Source of the DNA: an uncultured bacterium
GTDB lineage: Bacteria; Gemmatimonadota; Gemmatimonadetes; Longimicrobiales; RSA9
Direction of reading: 5' to 3'
Assembly (NCBI GenBank): GCA_937889645.1
Contig: CALBZE010000103.1
Coordinates: 1 to 30,243 of the forward strand
Length of the DNA: 30,243 bases
The position numbers were made by a program, and so were the translations under genes. Each line of letters opens with the position of its first letter. The stretch's first letter is position 1. Of the stretch, positions 22,978 to 30,243 are shown piece after piece. A model generated the notes under the pieces. It ran no database searches. It had not been told where the DNA came from and saw only the letters and a list, made by a program, of their open reading frames with translations.

Positions 22978-23156
22978 GATGCCGAGACCTCGTCCTTCGA
23001 TTTCCTTCTGGTAAAGTCGCGCAAGATGCGCGCTGGGCCGGCGATGCGAAAGGGGGTGCCCACCCGATGTGGCCGACGGCGGGATCTTGACTCTCCCGCG
23101 CCCGCTCCGCATGCTGTCGATACCACTCAATTCTGCATCCTTGCGAGGGTATCGTC

Positions 23157-23546
23157 ATGCTCGAGCGGAAGGTCTACGGGGAGAGGGTACGGCTGTTCAG
23201 CGAACGAATGAACCGCGTGCTGTACGACGCGTTCCAGCGCATCGACGCGGACCGGGAGCGGGCCGACCTGCCGCGCCCTCTGCCGGAGGAGGTCAACCTT
23301 TACTCCTGGCCTCAAACGTGGCCCGACCACACCTTCGGCTTCGGGGGCACCGCCGCCGCCGGCCCGGCGACGACGCAGACCCATGTCGTCAAGGATGAGC
23401 GGACCGGCGCGGTCTACGTCTACCACGACGGCCGCTTCGTCCGCCACATCGCCCACCCGGGCGAGGCGTTCTGGAACGCGGTCCGCTCGCACGATCTCCC
23501 CGGCGCCGTCGACACCGCTCGCTGGAGCGAGCTGGATCGCAACTGA
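23157..23546 (+). CDS. Hypothetical protein, 129 aa
   Basis: No family recognised. GAGGG lies 7 nt before the ATG. Predicted cytoplasmic: no signal or membrane segment. The first half is helical and charged (MLERKVYGERVRLFSERMNRVLYDAFQRIDADRERADLP). A tryptophan/glycine-rich centre (NLYSWPQTWPDHTFGFGGTAAAGPATTQTHVV, 47-78) is followed by a beta-hairpin-like stretch (GAVYVYHDGRFVRHIAHPGEAFWNAV, 84-109). The conserved-looking aromatic segment suggests a real folded protein. Divergent from speA and 114 bp before pncB, from which it is separated by a strong hairpin, so probably monocistronic. Confidence 0.7.
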   Translation: MLERKVYGERVRLFSERMNRVLYDAFQRIDADRERADLPRPLPEEVNLYSWPQTWPDHTFGFGGTAAAGPATTQTHVVKDERTGAVYVYHDGRFVRHIAHPGEAFWNAVRSHDLPGAVDTARWSELDRN

Positions 23547-23560
23547 CCTTCCCGTAGCGT

Positions 23561-23603
23561 CCCGGCGTGGATCCTGCACGCGCGTGCCGGGATCCGCGCC
23601 GGG
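23561..23603 (+). terminator. Long hairpin after the 129-aa gene
   Basis: CCCGGCG, T-G wobble, GGATCC, bulge, GCACG-CG-CGTGC, GGATCC, CGCCGGG: about 19 pairs, 14 bp past the stop codon. No T-run. Confidence 0.6.
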
Positions 23604-23660
23604 TCCGCGACACCGCACCCGGCCGCTCCCGGCGAGCTCCACCGTCGAGCCGGCACGGCC

Positions 23661-25037
23661 ATGACCGAGCGCATCCCCCGGGTCGACGACGAAAACGTCG
23701 CCCTCTTCGTCGACCTCTACGAGCTGACCATGGCCCAGGCCTACTGGCGCGAAGGGATGGCCGGGCGCGCCGTGTTCTCCCTCTTCACGCGCAAGCTCCC
23801 CGACTCCCGCAACTACCTCCTTGCCTGCGGCCTAGACGACGCGCTCCGCTTCCTCGAGACGTTCCATTTCGGCGACGCCGCGATCGACTACCTACGCACG
23901 CTCCCCGGCTTCGCGCCCGAGTTCCTCGACTGGCTGCGCGGGCTGCGCTTCACCGGCGATGTGTGGGCGCTCCCGGAAGGGACGCCGTTCTTCGCGAACG
24001 AGCCGATCCTCGAGATCGAGGCGCCGATCGTCGAGGCCCAGCTCGCCGAGACGTTCGTGATGAACCAGCTCCACTTCCAGACGGTCGTCGCATCGAAGGC
24101 CGCGCGGGTCGTCCACGCCGCCGCGGGGCGCCCCGTCGTCGACTTCGGCATGCGACGCTACCACGGCACGGACGCCGCGCTGAAGGCCGCCCGTGCCTTT
24201 CACGTCGCCGGCGTCGCCTCGACCAGCAACGTCTTGGCGGGCGCGGTCTACGGTGTCCCGGTCGCCGGGACCATGGCGCACAGCTTCGTCCAGGCATTCG
24301 ACCACGAGATCGACGCGTTCCGCGCCTTCGCGCGCACCTACCCGGAGACGACGCTCCTCGTCGACACGTACGACACGCTCGACGGCGTGCGGCGCGTCGT
24401 CGAGCTCGCCCGGGAGCTGGGCGACGACTTCCGCGTCTCCGCCGTCCGCCTCGACTCCGGCGACCTCGCCGCCCTCGCCTTCGGCGCGCGCGAGATCCTG
24501 GACGCCGCCGGGCTGCAACGCGTGGAGATCTTCGCCAGCGGCGGGCTCGACGAGTACGAGATCGCGCGCATCGTCGCCGCAGGCGCGCCGGTCGACGCAT
24601 TCGGCGTCGGGACCCGCATGGGCGTGCCGCCGGATGCGCCGGCGCTCGACATTGCCTACAAGCTGACGGAGTACGACGGACGCGGGCGCATCAAGCTCTC
24701 GCCCGGCAAGCCGCTCCTCCCCGGCCGCAAGCAGGTGTACCGCCTGGAGGAGGGAGGCAGGGCCGTAGGCGACGTCGTCGCCCGCCACGACGAGGCGCTC
24801 CCCGGCCGCCCGCTGCTGGTCCAGGTCATGGCGTCGGGGCGCCGGCTGCCCGCCGGCCGCGCCACGCTGGACGAGGCCCGCGCCCGCGCCGCCGCGGAGT
24901 TGGCACGCCTCCCCGACCGCGTCCGCGCGATCGAGCCCGCGGATCCACCCTACCCGGTGCGCGTGAGCGACCGCCTCGAGGCCGATGCGGCCGACGCCGC
25001 CCGCCGCGTGCGCTCCCGACGCCCGGACGGAGGATGA
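23661..25037 (+). CDS. pncB: Nicotinate phosphoribosyltransferase
   Basis: Joins nicotinate and PRPP, with ATP use, to make nicotinate mononucleotide in NAD salvage; cytoplasmic, 458 residues. Visible: LFVDLYELTMAQAYW (15-29), the standard opening; FTRKLPDSRNYLLACGLDDAL (42-62); FGMRRYHG (162-169); VASTSNVLAG (185-194); H207 in GTMAHSFVQ, the phosphorylated histidine; LLVDTYDTLDG in the next strand; RLDSGDL; IFASGGLDEYEI; and GVGTRMG at the PRPP site. The C-terminal 120 residues are family-typical, and no catalytic motif is missing. No strong ribosome site is seen upstream of 23661. The gene converges on the ZIP transporter with only 37 bp between stops; no NAD-pathway neighbour is present. 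Confidence 0.95.
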   Translation: MTERIPRVDDENVALFVDLYELTMAQAYWREGMAGRAVFSLFTRKLPDSRNYLLACGLDDALRFLETFHFGDAAIDYLRTLPGFAPEFLDWLRGLRFTGDVWALPEGTPFFANEPILEIEAPIVEAQLAETFVMNQLHFQTVVASKAARVVHAAAGRPVVDFGMRRYHGTDAALKAARAFHVAGVASTSNVLAGAVYGVPVAGTMAHSFVQAFDHEIDAFRAFARTYPETTLLVDTYDTLDGVRRVVELARELGDDFRVSAVRLDSGDLAALAFGAREILDAAGLQRVEIFASGGLDEYEIARIVAAGAPVDAFGVGTRMGVPPDAPALDIAYKLTEYDGRGRIKLSPGKPLLPGRKQVYRLEEGGRAVGDVVARHDEALPGRPLLVQVMASGRRLPAGRATLDEARARAAAELARLPDRVRAIEPADPPYPVRVSDRLEADAADAARRVRSRRPDGG

Positions 25038-25074
25038 AGCGCCGCCGTTTTCGGCCCCGCCCGGCGCGCGCCCG

Positions 25075-25896
25075 TCACGACAGCGCCACGTCCAGGATCA
25101 TCATGACGACGAAACCCAGGATCGTCGCGCTCGTTGCCAAATCGGTCCGCCCGCGCTGCTGCGACTCGGGGATCAGCTCCTCGATGACCACGTAGAGCAT
25201 CGCGCCCGCCGCGAACGCGAGCCCGTACGGGAGGATCGCCTGGACGCGCAGCACGGCCGCAGCGCCGAGCGCCGCCGCGAGCGGCTCGACCACCGCCGAG
25301 AGCTGGCCGAACCAGAAGCTGCGGAACGGCGATATCCCCTCGCGCCGCAACGGCATCGCCACCGCGACCCCTTCCGGGAAGTTCTGGAGCCCGATCCCGA
25401 GCGCCAGGGCGATGGCGGCGGCGAGCGCAGTGTCCGCGGCGCCGCCCTCGAGCACGCCCGCGGCGCCGAACGCGACGCCCATCGCAAGCCCTTCCGGGAT
25501 GTTGTGCAGCGTTATCGCAAGCACGAGGAGCGTGGTGCGCCGCCACGTCGTCGCCAACCCCTCCGCACGCTCGATCGGGACGAACAGGTGCAGGTGCGGC
25601 AGCAGCTCGTCGGCGATGCGGAGGAATCCCGCGCCGAAGAGCAGGCCGATCGAGGCGGGGAGCCACCCGGGCACGTCCCGCGCCTCCGCGAGCTCGATCG
25701 CGGGGATCAGCAGCGACCAAACGCTCGCCGCGACCATGACGCCGGCCGCGAAGCCGAGCATCGCATCCATCGTCGCGGCCGGGAAGTCCCGCCGTACCAG
25801 CACGACTGCCGCGCCGAGCGCCGTGACCGCCCAGGTGAACGCCCCGGCCAGCACGGCTTGCAGGAGCGGGTCGAGTCGTCCGATCGCCTCGATCAT
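25075..25896 (-). CDS. ZIP-family divalent metal transporter (GufA-like)
   Basis: Inner-membrane carrier, usually importing Zn2+ with some Fe2+, Mn2+ or Co2+; 273 residues, about eight membrane segments. The binuclear metal-site motifs are intact: HNIPEG (131-136) in TM4 and QNFPEG (171-176) in TM5, with EELIPE (239-244) in a late helix. The cytoplasmic loop (about 100-120) is short and carries HLHLF. The order matches the GufA subgroup. Start ATG 25896, with only a weak GACGAG ribosome site. Transcribed in the same direction as the upstream membrane-protein gene, 55 bp apart, with a small hairpin in the gap. No zinc-regulator box is seen. Confidence 0.93.
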   Translation of the reverse strand: MIEAIGRLDPLLQAVLAGAFTWAVTALGAAVVLVRRDFPAATMDAMLGFAAGVMVAASVWSLLIPAIELAEARDVPGWLPASIGLLFGAGFLRIADELLPHLHLFVPIERAEGLATTWRRTTLLVLAITLHNIPEGLAMGVAFGAAGVLEGGAADTALAAAIALALGIGLQNFPEGVAVAMPLRREGISPFRSFWFGQLSAVVEPLAAALGAAAVLRVQAILPYGLAFAAGAMLYVVIEELIPESQQRGRTDLATSATILGFVVMMILDVALS

Positions 25897-25907
25897 CGCT
25901 CGTCGCC

Positions 25908-25925
25908 GGTCGTCCGCCGACGACC
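25908..25925 (-). terminator. Small stem-loop between membrane-protein and ZIP genes
   Basis: GGTCGTC-CGCC-GACGACC, perfect 7-bp arms. It lies after the membrane-protein stop and 11 bp before the ZIP start on the minus strand, so it could attenuate read-through or affect ZIP translation. Confidence 0.35.
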
Positions 25926-25951
25926 ACGCCCGCCCGCCGCGACGCCCGTCG

Positions 25952-26854
25952 TCACGCTTGCGCCGGCCGTCCGCGCAACCCTTGCCAGCTCCGGTACACC
26001 AGCGCCCCGGCGCCGAGCTGGCTCGCGAGCAGGACGATCAAGCCTCCCAGGAACGGGATCAGCCCCACGATGTGGAGCGCGACCACGCCGATCGTCGCCG
26101 CGAGGTACGGGTGCTCCCGCGACCGCTCGTAACGTTCGGCGCTCGCCCAGCGCCGCAGCACGGCGGCGCCGATCCACGTCCCCGTGACCGCGATCCCGAG
26201 CAGCGCGAGCGCGGGGATTATGAAGAGCCCGATCAGCAGCGTGATCGGGAAGCCGATGACGCTGAGCAGCGCGAGGAAGGCGACGATCGGGAGGGCGACG
26301 GCGACGATCAGCGCGGTGAGCACGACCGGCCCGGGCCGCTCCGAGATCCGGCTCGCCGCCTCGAACAGTTGACGCCCCGCGACCGCCGCGAATCCCAAGG
26401 CGACGACCAGCGCCACGAGCGTGAGGCTCAGCCACACGATCCACCCGACGATCGGGCTCCACTCGAACCCTTCCCGCCGGTGGATCTCGCCGCCGATCCG
26501 CGCGCCCGGCGCCCGCTGGAGCGCGCTCCGGTGGAGCACTACGTTCTCGCCGACCTCGGCGTCGGGCCCGAGCTCCGCGCGGCCGTGGACGACGATGAGA
26601 TTCCCCAGCACCTTCCCCGTCACCCGCGCCGTTCCGCCTACCACCACCAGCTGTTCGGCGACCGTCCCCTCCACGTCCGCGTCGTGCCCGATGACCACGA
26701 CCGTGCGTGCGCTGTCGCCCGCGGCGAGGCGCAGAGGGCCGTTCATGCGGAGCAGCACGTCCGTGACGTCCGTCGCATCCCGCCGCTGCACCGCCGCAAA
26801 GGCGACGACGCCGAGCAGAACGACCCCGATCGCACCCGCGTACCCGATTCTCAT
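25952..26854 (-). CDS. Membrane protein with polymer-forming (bactofilin-like) N-terminal region
   Basis: 300 residues. The ATG at 26854 follows GGAGAGGAGCG. A signal or anchor helix (5-22) precedes a short beta-helix-like region with regular hydrophobic/Gly periodicity (VVVIGHDADVEGTVAEQLVVVGGTARVTGKVLGNLIVVHGRAELGPDAEVGENVVLH, 52-108), as in polymer-forming cytoskeletal proteins, probably periplasmic. Residues 133-290 contain about five hydrophobic segments (133-158, 177-197, 200-222, 253-268, 269-287). Such hybrids occur in many bacteria without assigned function; a role in envelope organisation is inference. It is divergent from the VPS10/BNR gene across a 146-bp spacer and upstream of the ZIP gene. 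A longer in-frame extension upstream is rejected: no ribosome site, and it would reach into the neighbouring gene. Confidence 0.8.
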   Translation of the reverse strand: MRIGYAGAIGVVLLGVVAFAAVQRRDATDVTDVLLRMNGPLRLAAGDSARTVVVIGHDADVEGTVAEQLVVVGGTARVTGKVLGNLIVVHGRAELGPDAEVGENVVLHRSALQRAPGARIGGEIHRREGFEWSPIVGWIVWLSLTLVALVVALGFAAVAGRQLFEAASRISERPGPVVLTALIVAVALPIVAFLALLSVIGFPITLLIGLFIIPALALLGIAVTGTWIGAAVLRRWASAERYERSREHPYLAATIGVVALHIVGLIPFLGGLIVLLASQLGAGALVYRSWQGLRGRPAQA

Positions 26855-27000
26855 GCGACGCTCCTCTCCTTGCGTGTTGCGTCCCGGGCGGCAACATGCG
26901 TACCCGCCCGGGCCGGAGAGCCCGCCGCCGCTTGCACTCGCGCCGCGCGCGTCCCAGTTTCCCCGCGTTTTTCCTCGTAACCATCTCGCGAGATCGTCCC

Positions 27001-30000
27001 ATGCAACAAGCGACACACGTACCCGCCGCGACGACGCGGCGCCGCAGTACCCGGAACCGTCGTGCATCCATCGGCGCGCTCCTCGCCCTGGTCGCCGTCG
27101 CCGGCGCATGCGCCTCGCCCACGGCCGAGGCACAGCAGCCCGCGCCCCGCGGCATGTCGACGGTCGATCCATCGCTCTTCTCCGGGCTCCAGTACCGCTG
27201 GATCGGGCCCAGCCGCGGCGGGCGTGTCACCGCCGTCGAAGGCGTACGCCAGCAGCCCAACGTCTTCTATTTCGGCTCGACCGGCGGCGGCGTCTGGAAG
27301 TCCGAGGATTACGGCCAGAACTGGTACAACATCTCGGATGGGTACTTCGAGACGGGGTCGATCGGCGCCATCGAGGTCGCGGACTCCGATCCCAACATCA
27401 TCTACGTCGGCACCGGCTCCGACGGCCTCCGCAGCAACGTCATCACCGGGAAGGGGGTCTACAAGTCGACCGACGCGGGGAAGACCTGGACCCACATCGG
27501 CCTCCGCGACGTCGGCCAGATCGGCGCCGTCGAGGCGCACCCCGACAACCCCGACATCGTCTTCGTCGCCGCGATCGGCCACGCCTTCGGCCCCAACCCC
27601 GACCGCGGCGTCTATCGCTCCCTCGACGGTGGGAAGTCCTGGGAGAAGGTCCTATTCGTGAGCGATTCGACCGGCGCCGTCGACCTCGAGTTCGCGCCCG
27701 ACGATCCCAACACCATCTACGCGACCATGTGGCGCGCCGAGCGCAAGCCGTGGACGATCATCAGCGGCGCGCACGAGGGCGGGATCTTCAAGAGCACCGA
27801 CGGCGGCAACACCTGGCGCAAGCTCGGCGGCGGGCTCCCCTCCGGCCTCGTCGGCAAGATCGACCTCGCCGTCACGCCCGCCGACCCGAATGTCGTCTAC
27901 GCGCTCGTCGAGGCGCTCCCGCCCGAGGGCGGTCTCTACCGTTCCAACGACCGCGGGGAGACGTGGACGGCCGTCAACACCACCGAGGCCGGGCTCCTCG
28001 ACCGGCCGTTCTATTACACCAACGTCGACGTCGACCCGAAGAACCCCGACAAGGTCTACGTCAGTGCGGTCTCCTGGTTCGTCTCGGAGGACGGCGGCCG
28101 CACCTTCCGCCGCCGCCCGACCCCGCACGCCGACAACCACGACATGTGGATCAACCCGGACAACCCGGATATCTTCATCCAATCGAACGACGGCGGCGTC
28201 AACGTCACGCTCGACGGCGGCCGCACCTGGTCGACGCAGCACAACCAGCCCACCGCCGAGCTCTACGGCATCGACATCGACGACCGCTTCCCGTACTGGG
28301 TTTACGCCGGTCAACAGGACAACGGGACGGCGATCGCGGTGCCGAGCCTGCCGACGCCGCTGTGGTCCGGCGAGGTCCCCGCGATCGGCCGCGCCGTCGG
28401 CGGGTGCGAGACCGGGCCCGCGGTCCCCAAGCCGGGCGATCCGGACATCATCTACGCGAACTGCAAGGGTCAGTTCACGCGCTATAACCTGCGCACCGGC
28501 CAGGAGCAGCGGTACTACGTCGGCGCGCAGTACATGTACGGGCACAACCCGAAGGACCTGAAGTACCGGTTCCAGCGGGTGGTCCCGATCGAGGTCTCGC
28601 CGCACGACCCGAACGTGGTCTACCACGCGTCGCAGTACCTGCACCGCACGACGGACGAGGGCGTGACGTGGGAGACGATCTCTCCGGACCTCACCGCGAA
28701 CGACCCGCGCGGCCACGTCATCTCCGGCGCGCCGATCACGCGAGACATCACGGGCGAGGAGTTCTACAGCACGATCTACGTGGTGGAGGAGTCTCCGCTC
28801 GTGCAGGGGCTGATCTGGGTCGGCTCGAACGACGGGCTGGTCCACGTCACGCGCGACGGCGGCAAGACCTGGGAGAACGTGACGCCGAAGGACCTACCGC
28901 CCGGCGGGCGCGTGCAGAACATCGAGCCGTCGCCGCACGACCCGGCGCGGGCTTACATCGCCGTCTACCGCTACCTCGTCGCGGACGACTGGGAGCCGTA
29001 CATCTACCGGACGAACGACTACGGCCGCACCTGGACTCGCCTGACGACGGGGAAGAACGGGATCCCGGCCGACTATGCGACGCGCGTCGTCCGCGAGGAC
29101 CCGGACCGCGAAGGGCTCCTGTACGCCGGGACCGAGTTCGGGATCTTCATCTCGTTCGACGACGGCGCGAACTGGCAGCCGTTCCAGCTCAACCTTCCGC
29201 GCACGCCCGTCACGGACATCGAGGTCTACCGCAAGGACCTGATCCTGTCGACGATGGGGCGCGGGTTCTGGATCCTCTACAACATCACCCCGCTGCATCA
29301 GATCAGCGACCGGGTCGCACGGTCACGGGCGCACCTCTTCCAGCCGAACGTCGCATACCGGCTCCGTTACCGGGCCGGCGGCGGCGGCCCGGCGGACCCC
29401 CAGTACCCGCCGCCCGGCGCCGTCATCGATTACTACCTCTCGAGCGACGACGTCGGCCCCGTCACCCTCGAGATCTTCGACGCCGACGGCAAGCTCGTCC
29501 GCGCCTTCTCGAGCGAGGCGACGGGTGAGGAGACCGTGGCGAAGGCGACGATGGGCGGCTGGGCACTCGAGCGCGTCGGCACGCCGCGGCTGCCGAAGGG
29601 GAAGGGGCTCAACCGTTTCATCTGGGACATGACGCTCCCGGGCCCCTGGTACGCCGACACGCGCCGCGCCGGCCGCGGCGGCCCGATGGCGCTCCCGGGC
29701 ACCTATCAGGTCCGCCTCACCGTCGGCGATTGGAGCGAGACGCGAACCCTGGAACTGCGCATGGACCCGCGGGTCGAGAAGGAAGGCGTAACGCACGCCG
29801 ACCTGGCCGAGCAGCTCGACATCGCCCTCAAGGTCCGCGACGCGCTCAGCGAGGCGAACTTCGCCCTCGACCGGGTGATCTCCGCCCGCCGCCGCCTCCA
29901 GGCCGCCGGCCGCACGGACGATGAGGCCGCTCGCCGCCTCGCGGCCCTCCAGGACGCGCTCCAGACCGCCCAGGGCCGCTACATGCAGCCGATGCTGGTC

Positions 30001-30153
30001 GACCAGATCCAGTATCTCTACCGCATGCTCCTCGGCGCCGACCAGAAGCCCGGCCGCGACGCCTTCATCCGCTACGCCGAACTCCGTGCCGAGCTCGACC
30101 GGATCCTCTCCGAGCTGGAGGCGACGGAGCGCCTGGCCGACGCCACTCGCTGA
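27001..30153 (+). CDS. VPS10/sortilin-type BNR-repeat exported protein (glycosidase-like)
   Basis: Large exported protein, 1050 residues. The N-terminus has a basic region, a hydrophobic core (24-36) and lipobox VAGAC with C37; a signal-peptidase-I site near AEAQ is an alternative. At least ten Asp-box/BNR blades follow: SEDYGQNW (101-108), STDAGKTW (156-163), SLDGGKSW (207-214), STDGGNTW (265-272), SNDRGETW (315-322), then copies near 360, 405, 550, 617, 670 and 718. They imply one or two beta-propellers like sortilin or plant-glucan GH74 enzymes; no GH74 catalytic pair could be verified. Residues 800-905 form a beta-sandwich (EIFDADGKLVRAFSSEATG...), and 930-1050 are helical. Many copies of this family occur in Gemmatimonadota and relatives; substrate unknown. 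No Shine-Dalgarno sequence precedes ATG 27001. Transcript ends at the paired hairpins just downstream. Confidence 0.9.
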   Translation: MQQATHVPAATTRRRSTRNRRASIGALLALVAVAGACASPTAEAQQPAPRGMSTVDPSLFSGLQYRWIGPSRGGRVTAVEGVRQQPNVFYFGSTGGGVWKSEDYGQNWYNISDGYFETGSIGAIEVADSDPNIIYVGTGSDGLRSNVITGKGVYKSTDAGKTWTHIGLRDVGQIGAVEAHPDNPDIVFVAAIGHAFGPNPDRGVYRSLDGGKSWEKVLFVSDSTGAVDLEFAPDDPNTIYATMWRAERKPWTIISGAHEGGIFKSTDGGNTWRKLGGGLPSGLVGKIDLAVTPADPNVVYALVEALPPEGGLYRSNDRGETWTAVNTTEAGLLDRPFYYTNVDVDPKNPDKVYVSAVSWFVSEDGGRTFRRRPTPHADNHDMWINPDNPDIFIQSNDGGVNVTLDGGRTWSTQHNQPTAELYGIDIDDRFPYWVYAGQQDNGTAIAVPSLPTPLWSGEVPAIGRAVGGCETGPAVPKPGDPDIIYANCKGQFTRYNLRTGQEQRYYVGAQYMYGHNPKDLKYRFQRVVPIEVSPHDPNVVYHASQYLHRTTDEGVTWETISPDLTANDPRGHVISGAPITRDITGEEFYSTIYVVEESPLVQGLIWVGSNDGLVHVTRDGGKTWENVTPKDLPPGGRVQNIEPSPHDPARAYIAVYRYLVADDWEPYIYRTNDYGRTWTRLTTGKNGIPADYATRVVREDPDREGLLYAGTEFGIFISFDDGANWQPFQLNLPRTPVTDIEVYRKDLILSTMGRGFWILYNITPLHQISDRVARSRAHLFQPNVAYRLRYRAGGGGPADPQYPPPGAVIDYYLSSDDVGPVTLEIFDADGKLVRAFSSEATGEETVAKATMGGWALERVGTPRLPKGKGLNRFIWDMTLPGPWYADTRRAGRGGPMALPGTYQVRLTVGDWSETRTLELRMDPRVEKEGVTHADLAEQLDIALKVRDALSEANFALDRVISARRRLQAAGRTDDEAARRLAALQDALQTAQGRYMQPMLVDQIQYLYRMLLGADQKPGRDAFIRYAELRAELDRILSELEATERLADATR

Positions 30154-30165
30154 CCCGCGGTCCCC

Positions 30166-30197
30166 GGCGTCCGCCCGTGCACGCACGGGCGGACGCC
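30166..30197 (+). terminator. Terminator hairpin after the VPS10/BNR gene
   Basis: GGCGTCCGCCCGTGC-AC-GCACGGGCGGACGCC: perfect 15-bp inverted repeat with the centre as loop, 12 bp past the stop. Confidence 0.65.
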
Positions 30198-30201
30198 GCC
30201 C

Positions 30202-30220
30202 CCGCCGCCGAAGGCGGCGG
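30202..30220 (+). terminator. Second tandem hairpin
   Basis: CCGCCGCC-GAA-GGCGGCGG, 8-bp arms, 4 bp after the preceding hairpin. Tandem hairpins without T-runs; the rest of the window (to 30243) shows no feature. Confidence 0.5.
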
Positions 30221-30243
30221 CTCCCGCCCCGCAGGGGCCACCC

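Noticed and set aside
22978..23156. TTGACT (23087-23092) as promoter of the 129-aa gene
   Set aside because: With 17-bp spacing the -10 is CATGCT, too weak to call.
1..30243. tRNA, rRNA or known riboswitch
   Set aside because: No cloverleaf, rRNA-like segment or recognised aptamer core was seen by eye; a covariance-model scan was not possible.

Overview
The window is high-GC, densely coded bacterial chromosome with no tRNA, rRNA, transposase, phage gene or CRISPR array. The gene content fits a free-living aerobic bacterium with an outer membrane: a TolC/RND efflux operon, lipoproteins, a sortilin/VPS10-type BNR-repeat protein, a GbsR-type regulator, a cupredoxin joined to an outer-membrane barrel, and a biosynthetic arginine decarboxylase. 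This mix is typical of Gemmatimonadota, but that placement is inference; no taxonomic marker gene is present.

Layout. 1-3196 (minus): a UV-damage endonuclease (uvsE) cut by the left edge, then a 9-bp minisatellite and a P1B-4 metal-efflux ATPase. A divergent promoter region with a perfect 7-1-7 Fur/PerR-like palindrome separates the ATPase from a methyltransferase (3320-3982, plus). 4072-4947 (minus): acyl-CoA thioesterase II. 5375-7033 (plus): subtilisin-like lipoprotein. 7209-7688: Lrp/AsnC regulator, apparently leaderless. 7689-8234: non-coding, with three consecutive stem-loops, then a strong sigma70-type promoter. 8235-10318: two cupredoxin proteins. 10319-10712: heptad minisatellites in inverted orientation. 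10713-17105: gbsR-tolC-adaptor-RND efflux operon. 17253-17648 (minus): unknown small charged protein. 17806-20957 (plus): ChaN-like lipoprotein, a small secreted ORF with a canonical -1 slippery heptamer, and a sodium:solute symporter. 21088-22977 (minus): speA. 23157-25037 (plus): unknown 129-aa protein and nicotinate phosphoribosyltransferase. 25075-26854 (minus): ZIP metal transporter and a polymer-forming-type membrane protein. 27001-30153 (plus): large VPS10/BNR protein.

How the genes work together. The clearest unit is the efflux operon: regulator, outer-membrane channel, periplasmic adaptor and inner-membrane pump, with a likely autoregulatory operator and a strong terminator. The two cupredoxin genes share a promoter region and look like one copper/electron-transfer module at the envelope. 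The Fur/PerR-like box on the ATPase promoter suggests control by iron or peroxide, matching the ferrous-iron or cobalt export known for P1B-4 pumps. Most of the rest is housekeeping (polyamine, NAD salvage, fatty-acyl and DNA-repair genes) arranged as single genes with hairpin terminators.

No clearly new defence or mobile system is visible. The items most worth a second look are the hairpin block at 7838-8014, the slippery ORF at 18753-19096, the iron-box promoter at 3284-3298 and the barrel-cupredoxin fusion.
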